Positions 19,965-28,361 of a stretch of DNA of 41,495 nucleotides are shown here, piece by piece (within the stretch, counting starts at the first letter, position 1; each line of letters begins with the position of its first letter). The notes under the pieces are model-generated. The model did not search any database. It was not told the origin of the DNA and saw only the letters and a program-made list of their open reading frames with translations. The stretch comes from Planctomycetota bacterium. Its GTDB lineage: Bacteria > Planctomycetota > UBA8108 > UBA1146 > JAJFFE01. Location of the stretch: positions 1 to 41,495 of the forward strand of contig JAJFFE010000200.1 in NCBI GenBank assembly GCA_021776775.1, read 5' to 3'. The translations under genes were made by a program, and so were the position numbers.

Positions 19965-21253
19965 GGATAGATCTCCGCGTCAGCGGTTGCTCGGAACTCC
20001 AGAACGACCAGGTCGGACGAGCCGGTGATCGTCCCCGTGAAGGTGAAGTTCCTCCACAGATGGGGCTCCATAGAAACACCCGTCACGGTCAGCACGGAAC
20101 CCGTTCCGGTGTTCCCGTCGATCGCATCGCAACGGTCTGCCGTGTTGGTGCTCTGCGCATAGATCGCGCCGACAGGGTTCTGGACTCGCTTCCGAACCCG
20201 CATCGGGTAGTCCAGCGGCGCAGTGCCCCCTCCTACCTCGCCACGGCCGACCGTTGCACGAGCGCCGGACGCAGTCAGGGCGCCCCAGTTCGATGCTTCG
20301 AAGTACCGCTGGCAAAGCATCACTTCCAGGTCGTGGGGGCGCATGACGGGCAGGCCAGCGGTTAGCGGGCCGATCTGCATGTTCCCGCCGGTGAGGTCGA
20401 TCGACGGGGTCGTGTTGTCGACGTTCAGAAGGTCGATCTGAAACTCGATGAACCGCACGTCGGTGTCGGCTGTGAGCGTGCCCGCGACCGAGAACACCGC
20501 GAACTCGTCGTCGATCGTCAGCGTCGACGACGCGATCGTTTGAACCGTGGTCCCGAGCACAGTCCCGAACGCGCTCGACTCGTAGGTGATGATTCGAAGG
20601 ACGCAGTCGAGCGTCGTTGCGGCGACGATCGTCTTCAGAGCAATGGACGCCGAGACCTGACCGCCGCGCCCAGCGAGCGAGTTCGGAACGATCTGGCGGA
20701 TCCGCACCGAGCCCGCGGCCGTTGTTCCTGCGCGGCCGTCAATCCGAAGAAACTGCGGCGCGCTGGCTGCGAACTGATCGTTTGCCGCGTTGTCCTCTAG
20801 CTCGACGTGGCCGAGGCCGGTGATACCACCCAGGACGTTCGTCCCGTCCACGTATCCGTCGGGCTCTCCGATGTTGCTCAGCGCAAGGACCTGCACGGTC
20901 GAGTCCGCGTCAACGATCCAGCGGTCGGCCACATAGGTCGGCGTCGACGCAGGACCGAGCAAGAACTGCGCGACACCGGAACCGACCGCGACTCTCTGTT
21001 GAACGCGAAAGTACGGGTTCAGAAGGAGATTCGTCCACGGACCGTTGCCCGACGCCATCGAGAGCGCCTTCGCTAGCTGCGTGTTGTCGCCGTCGTCGAG
21101 CGCCAGGCCCTGGGATATGACCGCGTTCGCGATCTCCTCTTGGACCATGTTCCCCCACTTGGCCGAGAACACCGTGCCGTCGACGCCGGCCACGACGTCC
21201 TTTTCCACATAGGCCCCGCTGGCGTTCCCAGGGGCGTCGGTTAGATGAGCCAC
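19961..21253 (-). CDS. Tail-fibre protein 1 (430 aa)
   Basis: The start is GTG at 21253 with AGGAG about 10 bases upstream. Residues about 1-70 (GTVFSAKWGNMVQEEIANAV) are the collar/fibre N-terminal pattern shared with the protein at 18381-19484. Then NLLLNPYFRVQQR and YVADRWIVDADS resemble the opening of carbohydrate-binding beta-sandwich fibre domains. The C-terminal half (MRPHDLEVMLCQRYFEASNW) is a common phage fibre segment just before a beta domain. Role: receptor recognition at the baseplate edge. It sits right after the gp48-like baseplate gene, where fibres are expected. Confidence 0.75.
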   Translation of the reverse strand: MAHLTDAPGNASGAYVEKDVVAGVDGTVFSAKWGNMVQEEIANAVISQGLALDDGDNTQLAKALSMASGNGPWTNLLLNPYFRVQQRVAVGSGVAQFLLGPASTPTYVADRWIVDADSTVQVLALSNIGEPDGYVDGTNVLGGITGLGHVELEDNAANDQFAASAPQFLRIDGRAGTTAAGSVRIRQIVPNSLAGRGGQVSASIALKTIVAATTLDCVLRIITYESSAFGTVLGTTVQTIASSTLTIDDEFAVFSVAGTLTADTDVRFIEFQIDLLNVDNTTPSIDLTGGNMQIGPLTAGLPVMRPHDLEVMLCQRYFEASNWGALTASGARATVGRGEVGGGTAPLDYPMRVRKRVQNPVGAIYAQSTNTADRCDAIDGNTGTGSVLTVTGVSMEPHLWRNFTFTGTITGSSDLVVLEFRATADAEIYP

Positions 21254-21265
21254 GTTCGTCGTCTC

Positions 21266-21985
21266 CTACGGGGTCGTTGTCCAGCGGGCCGGGGGTTGCT
21301 CGACGGTCAGGCCGAGAGCGGATGGAAGGTCGATGTGTGACCAGGGCGCATAGAAGTCGGGCGAGCTCGCGTCGACCGGCCCGTCGAACTTGTAGAGCAC
21401 CACGGTGTACGCGGGCTTGTGCGGATCGACACCGCACGAAAGCATCGCGTTTGCGGCCGTCACGATCGGGTCCCCTGCAGCCAGGGTTCCGGCGAGGCCA
21501 AACAACGGGGATGCCGGCGGAGCGTGCACCGTCCACGCGAACGCAGCGTCGGCTCCCGCGATCTCTTCGCCAGCGACACCTTCGCCCGCGCGGAATTGGC
21601 CGTGCTCCTCGATGGTCACCTGGAAGCCGAGGGCCGCGGCCAGGTCGATGAAGAACTGCGCCGACTGACCACCCTGAGCGGTGTACTTGGCGACGACCGC
21701 GGCGACCCGCTGAGCCATCGAGATGGGGTCCGGGGCACACGGGTCGGGCAGGCCCAGCTCGGCCTCCCAATCCTGCAATAGCTCCGAAGTCGTTCGCGGG
21801 TCTGACTCGCGCACGCGGTCAACCGTGGCGCCCTGCACCTTCGCGGCTTCCTCTGCAATCGCGACAAGGACGCGCCGAAGAACCGAGTCCGGATCGTTCT
21901 TGGCAGACCAGAACGATCCCTGCGGCAGGAGTTGGGCGAGTGAATCGCCTAGCTGCGCGGAGTCTAGCTGGATGAGCTTTCGCAT
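21266..21985 (-). CDS. Mu gp48-like baseplate protein (239 aa)
   Basis: LIQLDSAQLGDSLAQLLPQG (about 4-23), then GSFWSAKNDPDSVLRRVLVA and an E-x-ELGLPDPC segment match the DUF2313/gp48 family, which completes the Mu-type baseplate wedge. Start ATG 21985 is adjacent to the gp47-like stop. The C-terminus ends in VEQPPARWTTTP. It directly precedes the tail fibre, as in Mu. Confidence 0.8.
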   Translation of the reverse strand: MRKLIQLDSAQLGDSLAQLLPQGSFWSAKNDPDSVLRRVLVAIAEEAAKVQGATVDRVRESDPRTTSELLQDWEAELGLPDPCAPDPISMAQRVAAVVAKYTAQGGQSAQFFIDLAAALGFQVTIEEHGQFRAGEGVAGEEIAGADAAFAWTVHAPPASPLFGLAGTLAAGDPIVTAANAMLSCGVDPHKPAYTVVLYKFDGPVDASSPDFYAPWSHIDLPSALGLTVEQPPARWTTTP

Positions 21986-23083
21986 TCAGGGAGCCGCGTT
22001 GAAGGTCACGGTTCCGAGCCGCAAGAGCTCCGTATTCCCAACCACAACGTCGGCAGGGGGAGACGCGGCCGACGGCAGATCAAACGTATCGAGCGTGAAG
22101 TCGGCCACCCCCGGAGTCGTTCCGACAGCGACCTGGAAACGCGAGAGCGCAAGGGTAGATCCGGCGATCCCCTCGCGTTGGACCAGGTCTCGCAACGCGG
22201 CCTCGACCGCAAGCCGCAGCGTTGCAGTGTCAGCCCCGAGCAACGTCAGCGTTGGGTTCAGAAACGCTTCCGCTGGAGCCGAAACCGTCGTGATGGCAGT
22301 CACCGGACGAACAAGGTCGATGGCCGCCTGCGTATCGGCCACCAGGCTCGCGGAGGGAATCGGACCGGAAGGATCGTCGTCCGCGACAATCAGGACCGTG
22401 ACCTTCCCGACCGAAGGGTGGTTGCCCAACACAAACGCGCGCGTGACGCCAGCCACCGCGAGGGCCCACTGCTCGAAATCGGTGGTCGATCCGCCGTCCG
22501 GCGGGGTCTGCCGCTTGGACAAGACGCGCGCCCGGTACGCGTCGTCGTCTTCAATGTCCGTCCCTCCGATGATGCCCGTCGCGCTGACCGTCGCGTTCGA
22601 CTGAACGTTCGCGAGCGGTGAGACGATCTGGAACGGGGTATCCACGTCCGAGTTCGCAGTGGATCCGGACTCGATAGCAGTCACCGCTATTCCAGCCGTG
22701 TCTTGCGACGCGGGGAACGTGTGTTCGGAGTTGGTCTCGAACTGCACGCCGTCCGAGGTCCGCTGCCACCGCGTGCCAGCTGGCATCACGGCTGATTGGG
22801 AGCCCGTCACCGAGATCACCCCGACCGCCTTTTCGGGGAGCTTGCGCACTACGCCTTCATAGCTGCCGATCAGGTCTAGAAAGTCCCCCTCGGCTAGCGT
22901 CGCGAAGAGCTGGCGGGAAAGGAACTCGACCCCTCCGTGAAGCTCGTTCATGAGCCCCGCCCAGGCCCTCGCTACCGCCTCGTTCGGGCTGCTCGGAGAG
23001 AACGGGCCAGACCCCAGCTTCTGAGCCAGGTCGCCGGACACGCGCGAGATCAGGTCGGAAAGTGAAGGTCGGGGGTAGGGCAT
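21986..23083 (-). CDS. Mu gp47/baseplate J-like protein (365 aa)
   Basis: PYPRPSLSDLISRVSGDLAQ at the start, LFATLAEGDFLDLIGSYEGV and the core GTDIEDDDAYRARVLSKRQT are diagnostic of the Baseplate_J family. A Gly-Ser-Ser/Thr segment (NSDVDTPFQIVSPL) and VTRAFVLGNHPSVGKVTVLI complete it. Role: baseplate wedge subunit linking the hub to the sheath. ATG 23083 is 4 bases after the gp46-like stop. Confidence 0.88.
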   Translation of the reverse strand: MPYPRPSLSDLISRVSGDLAQKLGSGPFSPSSPNEAVARAWAGLMNELHGGVEFLSRQLFATLAEGDFLDLIGSYEGVVRKLPEKAVGVISVTGSQSAVMPAGTRWQRTSDGVQFETNSEHTFPASQDTAGIAVTAIESGSTANSDVDTPFQIVSPLANVQSNATVSATGIIGGTDIEDDDAYRARVLSKRQTPPDGGSTTDFEQWALAVAGVTRAFVLGNHPSVGKVTVLIVADDDPSGPIPSASLVADTQAAIDLVRPVTAITTVSAPAEAFLNPTLTLLGADTATLRLAVEAALRDLVQREGIAGSTLALSRFQVAVGTTPGVADFTLDTFDLPSAASPPADVVVGNTELLRLGTVTFNAAP

Positions 23084-23087
23084 TGGC

Positions 23088-23570
23088 TCAGCTCACGAAC
23101 ATGATCCGGACGATCCCCGAACCGCGGGGAAATCGGTTCTCGACCTCGCTCGGGCTGGCTGCCCACTCCTCTGAACGGCGCCGCGCGCCGCCCCTCTTGA
23201 TCGTCACTTCGACATCCAGGAAGCCGTCGGGGTGAACCTCAGCGTCGACGGTAATCAGTTGCGCAACGTCTTCTTCGATGAAGACTCGCAGCGCCTCTTC
23301 GGCGTACCGGATGGCCAGGCCGACCGCATTCGATCCAAGGGTCGACCGGTAGAGCAGCCACAGCTTGGAACCCCAGGGACGGTCCACGTCCTCGGCCCAG
23401 AATCCCCGCGGGTCGGCCCCCGGCTGAGACAGCTCGGCGATGTCGGCGCGGCGATCAGAGAAGAGCGCGCAAAGCACGGCCGGAACCAGGCCAGCGTCCA
23501 GGGCCAGGTTCCCGCCCGCGAGCTCCAGGTCTGCCCCCTGCTCGTCAACCTTCCATGCCAGCTCTGCCAT
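23088..23570 (-). CDS. Mu gp46-like baseplate protein (160 aa)
   Basis: Two typical stretches identify it: DAGLVPAVLCALFSDRRADI and the Trp/Gly segment GFWAEDVDRPWGSKLWLLYR. The second half (EEALRVFIEEDVAQLITVDA) matches the gpW/gp25-like lysozyme-fold domain of baseplate wedge proteins. In Mu, gp46 precedes gp47 as here. Role: baseplate wedge component. Confidence 0.85.
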   Translation of the reverse strand: MAELAWKVDEQGADLELAGGNLALDAGLVPAVLCALFSDRRADIAELSQPGADPRGFWAEDVDRPWGSKLWLLYRSTLGSNAVGLAIRYAEEALRVFIEEDVAQLITVDAEVHPDGFLDVEVTIKRGGARRRSEEWAASPSEVENRFPRGSGIVRIMFVS

Positions 23571-23617
23571 CGCGGCGGAGCCTAGCCGACACCTGCCCGT
23601 CCGTCTGCACCCTGGGT

Positions 23618-24247
23618 TCAGGCCGTCGGGGACGGTCCGCTGGTCGTTCCGCCGGTCTCGCTGTGCGTGTGCACGTTGTACGCGGAGCGCATGACGGCAA
23701 GAGCCCCGATCGAATCCTGCACCGTCAGGCCGGTGATTGTGCCGGCTGCCGCGGTGATATCGCCCGTGGGGAGGATCAGGTTCCCGTTCACCGTCAGGTC
23801 CCCGTCGATCGTCACCTGCCCCGCTAACGGCGTGTCCTTGTCGCGAATATTGACCTGCGGAGCCAAGATCTCGACCGCCTGAAGGCCCGTCGATAGCAGC
23901 AGCTGCAGGCTCGCCGCGCCAGGTGAGTAGAGCGCCACGTCGCCGGCCGCGGCCAGAGCGGGGCGCTTCCCCTGCTCTTCCATCGACAACAGGATGCCGT
24001 GCGATCGGTCCCCACCCACGAACACTACGACGCCATCGGGGGCGCTGTTGACTGAAGGCAACGACGCGAGCCCGAGAGGCTGGATCCGTTCGAGCTTTGC
24101 GAGGATCTCCTGCCCCAACGCGCTCACCTGAACGGTCTGGATAGGAGTGTTATCGTCGACCTGCTGCACCTCAACGCGCTGGACGAGCGTGAGAACGGCT
24201 CGCTCCAGCTGCTCGATCCTGTTCAGAATATGGCGCGGAAGGTCCAT
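23618..24247 (-). CDS. Mu gp45-like baseplate spike (209 aa)
   Basis: An N-terminal helix (MDLPRHILNRIEQLERAVLT) and an OB-fold region (GDRSHGILLSMEEQGKRPAL) lead into a beta-helix with turn repeats (VTIDGDLTVNGNLILPTGDI). The C-terminus holds HTH (His193-Thr-His195) in YNVHTHSETGG, the HxH motif that holds the iron at the tip of Mu gp45 and P2 gpV spikes (established). Role: membrane-piercing tail spike. Start ATG 24247 follows the gpP-like stop by one base. Confidence 0.88.
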   Translation of the reverse strand: MDLPRHILNRIEQLERAVLTLVQRVEVQQVDDNTPIQTVQVSALGQEILAKLERIQPLGLASLPSVNSAPDGVVVFVGGDRSHGILLSMEEQGKRPALAAAGDVALYSPGAASLQLLLSTGLQAVEILAPQVNIRDKDTPLAGQVTIDGDLTVNGNLILPTGDITAAAGTITGLTVQDSIGALAVMRSAYNVHTHSETGGTTSGPSPTA

Positions 24248-24248
24248 T

Positions 24249-25418
24249 TTAGAAGTCGCCGAACTCGACCCCGGGCGTCGTCCCCTGCTTGTCGATGCCG
24301 TACGCCTCTGCGGGAACGAGGTCCAGGGTAGAGGTCGTTCCGCGACTGGACAGCGAGAACGCGACGCTTCGAATCAGAAGATCGACCGGCGTCACTTCGG
24401 TGGGAGGCGCCGTAGCTCCCTCGCCGTCAACGGGGGACGAACCCGGCGCGTTCATGAGCTCGGTCAAGGCCACGGGAACGATGCTATTCACGCCCCAGAG
24501 CTGGGCGCCTTCTGACCCGCGCCACCCCACCAACTCCAGGGACAGGATCGAGCCCTGCCCGCGTCGCGTCTGGGCGAGCTTGATAGCGGCCCTCTCGACG
24601 TCCTGTTGCTGACCTTGGCGCCCCATGACAACGGTCAGGCTACGCCCCGGCGCGATGTCTCGAATCCCCGGATCGATGGCCGTTCCTCGAGGGCTGGCGC
24701 TCACGTTCGCCGGCACTTGACCGGCGGACGAGAACTGACCGAGCACTTCATAGCGCGCGTACCGGGTCGAATACGACTCCTGCCAGCGCTGCCGCCGAAC
24801 AATGCCTTTGGGGCCGTCACGGATCACGGTAGAGGTTCTCCGAGAGGCTGCCTTCTCGACCACGAGCAAACCGAACTCGTCGACGTAGTGCAGCAACCCC
24901 GTCGGGCCCAGAGCTCGGTCGAACGCTTCAGCGAGGCGCTCTCCTGGGTTGACCGCAAAGCTAGGGATTCGTTCGCCCTCGTTCGCGCCACCTGGCCCGA
25001 CCTTGATCGGGACATCGAACTGCCCCTGAAGGATCGTCTGGACGACTGTGAAGGGCTTCAGCCCGGCCCACTCGTTCGGAGGAATCCTCACCGATGAGTC
25101 GACCAGGTCGCCGCCGATGTCGCGACCGACGATCGTCACGCGTTGGCCGCTGGGCGTCACCTCAAGCGAGAAGTCCTCGACACGCGCGTCGGTGATGAGC
25201 GGCTTCCCGTCCTCCGTTCGAATGGAAACCTTGGCCCCCGGCCGAAGCTGGCCAGCCTTCGGGAAGTTGCTGTACCGCCCTCCGTCGTGCACCAGGAACC
25301 CGGGGCCCGTGATCCTGAAAGCGCCGGCCACTTCGGTGAACGAGCGCCGCACGTACACCGACTCCCAGTCCGTAACCAGCTGCCCGTCGGCCCGAATCTC
25401 GGGCTTCTCGATCGTCAC
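24249..25418 (-). CDS. Mu gpP-like baseplate hub protein (389 aa)
   Basis: GTG 25418 overlaps the gpN-like stop as GTGA. The pattern (WESVYVRRSFTEVAGAFRIT, VTIVGRDIGGDLVDSSVRIP, VVQTILQGQFDVPIKVGPGG) matches gpP/gp44 hub proteins, with the GRD-x-x-x-DLVD signature. It forms the central hub ring that carries the spike encoded downstream. The N-terminus lacks a signal peptide, as expected. Confidence 0.87.
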   Translation of the reverse strand: MTIEKPEIRADGQLVTDWESVYVRRSFTEVAGAFRITGPGFLVHDGGRYSNFPKAGQLRPGAKVSIRTEDGKPLITDARVEDFSLEVTPSGQRVTIVGRDIGGDLVDSSVRIPPNEWAGLKPFTVVQTILQGQFDVPIKVGPGGANEGERIPSFAVNPGERLAEAFDRALGPTGLLHYVDEFGLLVVEKAASRRTSTVIRDGPKGIVRRQRWQESYSTRYARYEVLGQFSSAGQVPANVSASPRGTAIDPGIRDIAPGRSLTVVMGRQGQQQDVERAAIKLAQTRRGQGSILSLELVGWRGSEGAQLWGVNSIVPVALTELMNAPGSSPVDGEGATAPPTEVTPVDLLIRSVAFSLSSRGTTSTLDLVPAEAYGIDKQGTTPGVEFGDF

Positions 25419-26608
25419 GGAACCACGACCTCGACCGTGCCCGCGGACACTCTGGCCGGCGTCGGGAATCGGTTCCTGTTGACGAACTCGCGCGCGGACA
25501 CGACCGACCCGGTCGCCCGGTACGCAACGACCAGAGACGGCTCGGGGCCCTGGGTCGTGATCGTTTCAAGTCGCGGCAGCTGGCGGTTCCGAGGGGGCAC
25601 GGCTTCCAGAAGCGAACGGCGCAGCTGCTCGATCACCTGGAACTGCCCGCCGCTGGCCTTGAGCAACAACGCGTCGAGGTCTGCCGCGAGACGGTTGCGC
25701 GCCTGCAGCGCCTGTTCGAGGGTCTCCCACTCGACCCGCGCGGCTGCTCGAATCGCTCCGCCAAGAGCGTGTAGACGCACCTGGCTATCTAGCGCAGACG
25801 TCGCTGCGGTGATCGCGAAGTCGGTGTGCGCAGATGTGGAGATGCTGCCCACGCCGAACTCGACGGCGATCAGCGTCTCGTAGGCAGCAAGCACTCGGCC
25901 GGGGACATTGCCGACCGCATCGAACACACCGTCGACAACCTCGCGGACCTTCGACGCTAGGTTCGCTGGCGCTGAGATGAGCTCGACCGCGTTGTTGGCC
26001 AGCTCGTCGATCGCCGACGCAAGCGCGTCCAGGTCCTGAATGATCGGAGAGATGAAATCGAGCGACTTCACCGTCGCCGCAACCGATGCGACCGCGCTCG
26101 TTAGCGTCTCGATCGCGACCTGCGGAGCCTGCAGGACCTGGTCGAAGCCCGAGACGGAATCGGCCTCGGCCACATCGCCGGCAGCTTCCGCCGCTGCGTC
26201 CGCCCCTCCGACAACGTCGGGAGAGTCGCTTGCGATCGCGAGGGCGCCGGCCTCCGTGAAGTCGAGCGTGAAGGTCGACCAGCGCTCGCTCCGCTTGGTC
26301 TCGCGCTGGCTGTATCCGACAACAAAGACCGTCAGCTGGCCGAAATACGGGTGATCGAGAAGACCGGGACCGGCGAGCTCGCAAGCGTCGATCAGCTGAT
26401 CGCGCTGGGTCATGTAATCGTCGCCGAGGACGAACGCCTGCATTTGAAAGGTGCGGGTCCGGCGGCCGGTGTCCTCGATGTAGGGCTCGTCTCCGTTGAT
26501 GAAGTCATGCCCGGCGATGCGTCGGCCACCCGATCGGCGATGGTCGGTCACCTTGAACGGGACCCCACGGAACGCGGCGGGGATCAGCTGATCGCGAAAG
26601 CTGGCCAC
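25415..26608 (-). CDS. Mu gpN-like baseplate (DNA circularisation) protein (397 aa)
   Basis: GTG 26608 with AGGAG upstream. The opening FRDQLIPAAFRGVPFKVTDH, then GGRRIAGHDFINGDEPYIED, GRRTRTFQMQAFVLGDDYMT and RDQLIDACELAGPGLLDHPY match the gpN family closely. Residues about 160-250 are Ala/Val-rich and helical. Role: tail-tip hub component linking the tube to the baseplate. It precedes gpP, as in Mu. Confidence 0.9.
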   Translation of the reverse strand: MASFRDQLIPAAFRGVPFKVTDHRRSGGRRIAGHDFINGDEPYIEDTGRRTRTFQMQAFVLGDDYMTQRDQLIDACELAGPGLLDHPYFGQLTVFVVGYSQRETKRSERWSTFTLDFTEAGALAIASDSPDVVGGADAAAEAAGDVAEADSVSGFDQVLQAPQVAIETLTSAVASVAATVKSLDFISPIIQDLDALASAIDELANNAVELISAPANLASKVREVVDGVFDAVGNVPGRVLAAYETLIAVEFGVGSISTSAHTDFAITAATSALDSQVRLHALGGAIRAAARVEWETLEQALQARNRLAADLDALLLKASGGQFQVIEQLRRSLLEAVPPRNRQLPRLETITTQGPEPSLVVAYRATGSVVSAREFVNRNRFPTPARVSAGTVEVVVP

Positions 26609-26779
26609 CTAGCGCATCTCCTTGAGAGGTGCGTGAACTCTGGGCCGGTCCCGGTGCGTCGTGACGTTCTCGGGAGCGATCGGCCTGGGGATATGCGGCA
26701 GACCGGCCCCGCAGTTCCTGCAGCGCCACTTACGGCCTGGCACCCATTGCCCACAATATTCGCACTTCGGCTTCGGCAT
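26609..26779 (-). CDS. Zinc-ribbon protein (56 aa)
   Basis: The ATG at 26779 lies 4 bases after the tape-measure stop. KCEYCGQWVPGRKWRCRNCG has two CxxC pairs 13 residues apart, a rubredoxin-like zinc ribbon. A Pro/His-rich tail follows. The stop directly abuts the GTG of the gpN-like gene. An extra zinc ribbon between tape measure and hub is not part of the Mu order. It might be a tail-assembly factor or a regulator. Confidence 0.65.
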   Translation of the reverse strand: MPKPKCEYCGQWVPGRKWRCRNCGAGLPHIPRPIAPENVTTHRDRPRVHAPLKEMR

Positions 26780-26783
26780 CTCC

Positions 26784-28163
26784 CTAGAACCCTCCCCGAC
26801 CTTGCTCGCCGGTGTCCACCGTGGTGTCGACGTTGTCCTGCGCCTCAACCTCGACGCGCGCGCCCGACGGCAGGCCCGAGAAGTTGACGTCCAGAGCCAC
26901 CTTGCCGCTACCGGCCGCCTGCTGCGCGGCAGCGAGAGCGGCTCCGGCACTCGGTTGCCCCGCGAGACGGCGCTGCCGTGAAGCGGCTCCGCCCGCTGCT
27001 CCCTCTCGCCCAGCTTCGCCGGCAGCTATGAAGTCCTGGACGAAGTCCACAATGAACGGGGTCGCGATCGCGCTGCCGATGGACGCCGCCGCAAACAGAG
27101 GGTTCGCGAACATGGCCTTCGTCAGAGCAATGACCGAGGTCGTGACAATCCCGATAGCTGGAGCGAGGGCGACGAGCGCGACAGCCGAGAACGCACCGAC
27201 CGCAACCTCGGCCGCGCCGAACTGTTCGACCAGGTCGCCGACGAAACGGACGGCTGGACGCACGTCATCGATCAGACCGGACACTTCCGTGCGGATCGTC
27301 TTCAGAGCCCCAGGAAGTCCCGCCGCAACCTCTTGCGCGAACAGGCGAAGCCGCGGCTGGTTCTCGATCACGAACGCACGGAACCGGTCGAGCAAGTCTC
27401 CAACGACCGGGATCAGCTCGATCCCAATGATGTTTTTGACGCCGGTCAGAACGCCTTGCGCCGACTGCAGGGACGCCGCGAACTTCTGCGATTCCTCGGT
27501 CGCTTCCTTGCCCAGGAATAGCCCGAGCTCGCGACCCTCCGCGACCATCTCGCGAATCCCCGCCGAGCCCGCCGAAAGGACATTGATGAGAGCCAGGCCC
27601 TCCGAGTCGAACAGCTTCACCGCGAGCGCGTTGCGTCGCGAGATGTCGTCGATCTGGCCGAGTGAATCAGCGAGTTCGGGCAAGACCTCTTCCAAGGTCT
27701 TGACCCTGCCCGAGGTCGTGGTGATCGAGATCCCGAGCGCGTCGAACGCCTTCTTCGCCTCGCCGGTCCCGAACTGCGCTACCTCTCCCATGCGCCGGCC
27801 GAGACGCTGCAGCGCCAGGTCCGTGACGTTCGTCGCGACCCCAGACCGTTCCGCGGCGAACCGCCACTCTTGGAGACCGACCACGCCTACGCCGATCTTC
27901 TGCGCGGTCTTCGCGATCTCGTCGCCAGCGGTTGCCACTGACTTGGTCAGCAGGAAAGCGGCGGTCGAGACCGCGGTGATGGCCCCGACCGCAACGGCGC
28001 TGCTCCGGAGGACCTCCCGGCCCATGAGGATGCCGGCTGAACCGATTTCCCGGATGGGCTTGGGTAGACGCTCCGCCGCACCGCGGAGCGTGTTCATGAC
28101 CGTCTTCAAGCCGCGGTCGCGGCCCGTGAAGATCACGCCGGCTGAGAAGATCGAAGAGGCCAT
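26784..28163 (-). CDS. Tail tape-measure protein (459 aa)
   Basis: A long, hydrophobic/helical protein beginning MASSIFSAGVIFTGRDRGLK. It has a Gly/Ala-rich membrane-like stretch (VAVGAITAVSTAAFLLTKSV) and a second one (VGAFSAVALVALAPAIGIVT), typical of tape measures. By the usual rule of about 0.15 nm per residue it predicts a tail of about 70 nm (inference). The ATG is preceded directly by ACCTCCT, the reverse of a ribosome site, so translation probably relies on coupling to the frameshift gene. It lies between chaperone and hub genes. Confidence 0.85.
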   Translation of the reverse strand: MASSIFSAGVIFTGRDRGLKTVMNTLRGAAERLPKPIREIGSAGILMGREVLRSSAVAVGAITAVSTAAFLLTKSVATAGDEIAKTAQKIGVGVVGLQEWRFAAERSGVATNVTDLALQRLGRRMGEVAQFGTGEAKKAFDALGISITTTSGRVKTLEEVLPELADSLGQIDDISRRNALAVKLFDSEGLALINVLSAGSAGIREMVAEGRELGLFLGKEATEESQKFAASLQSAQGVLTGVKNIIGIELIPVVGDLLDRFRAFVIENQPRLRLFAQEVAAGLPGALKTIRTEVSGLIDDVRPAVRFVGDLVEQFGAAEVAVGAFSAVALVALAPAIGIVTTSVIALTKAMFANPLFAAASIGSAIATPFIVDFVQDFIAAGEAGREGAAGGAASRQRRLAGQPSAGAALAAAQQAAGSGKVALDVNFSGLPSGARVEVEAQDNVDTTVDTGEQGRGGF

Positions 28164-28169
28164 AGGAGG

Positions 28170-28361
28170 TCAGCGCTTGCCCTTGGAGAGCAAGCCGGAC
28201 ACTAGCCGACCCTCTGCCTTGGCGCGAGCCTCGTCGATCTTGCCGAGCGCGGTCTGCCAGTAGTTCATTTCATGGACGTCGAACCCGTCAACGGCCAGGC
28301 CGAATCCGAGCTCCCCGGCCATGCGGGCGATATCTAGGAGGTCGAATCGCCCGAACGCACG
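28170..28361 (-). CDS. -1 frame extension of the tail assembly chaperone (63 aa after slip)
   Basis: The -1 frame continues for 63 residues (RAFGRFDLLDIARMAGELGF and on to SGLLSKGKR) after the slippery heptamer 28367-28361, giving a 276-aa fusion product. The region VDGFDVHEMNYWQTALG is consistent with the gpE'-type tail-chaperone extension in P2/Mu-like phages. It has no ribosome site of its own: the first in-frame start is far upstream within the chaperone gene. Confidence 0.75.
   Translation of the reverse strand, partial: RAFGRFDLLDIARMAGELGFGLAVDGFDVHEMNYWQTALGKIDEARAKAEGRLVSGLLSKGKR

Noticed and set aside
18978..19970. 330-aa plus-strand frame over the tail-fibre gene
   Set aside because: Arg/His-rich shadow composition, spans several real gene boundaries.
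26812..28263. 483-aa plus-strand frame opposite the tape-measure gene
   Set aside because: It has no ribosome site, is Ser/Arg-rich as a GC-rich shadow, and lies opposite a well-supported tape-measure gene.
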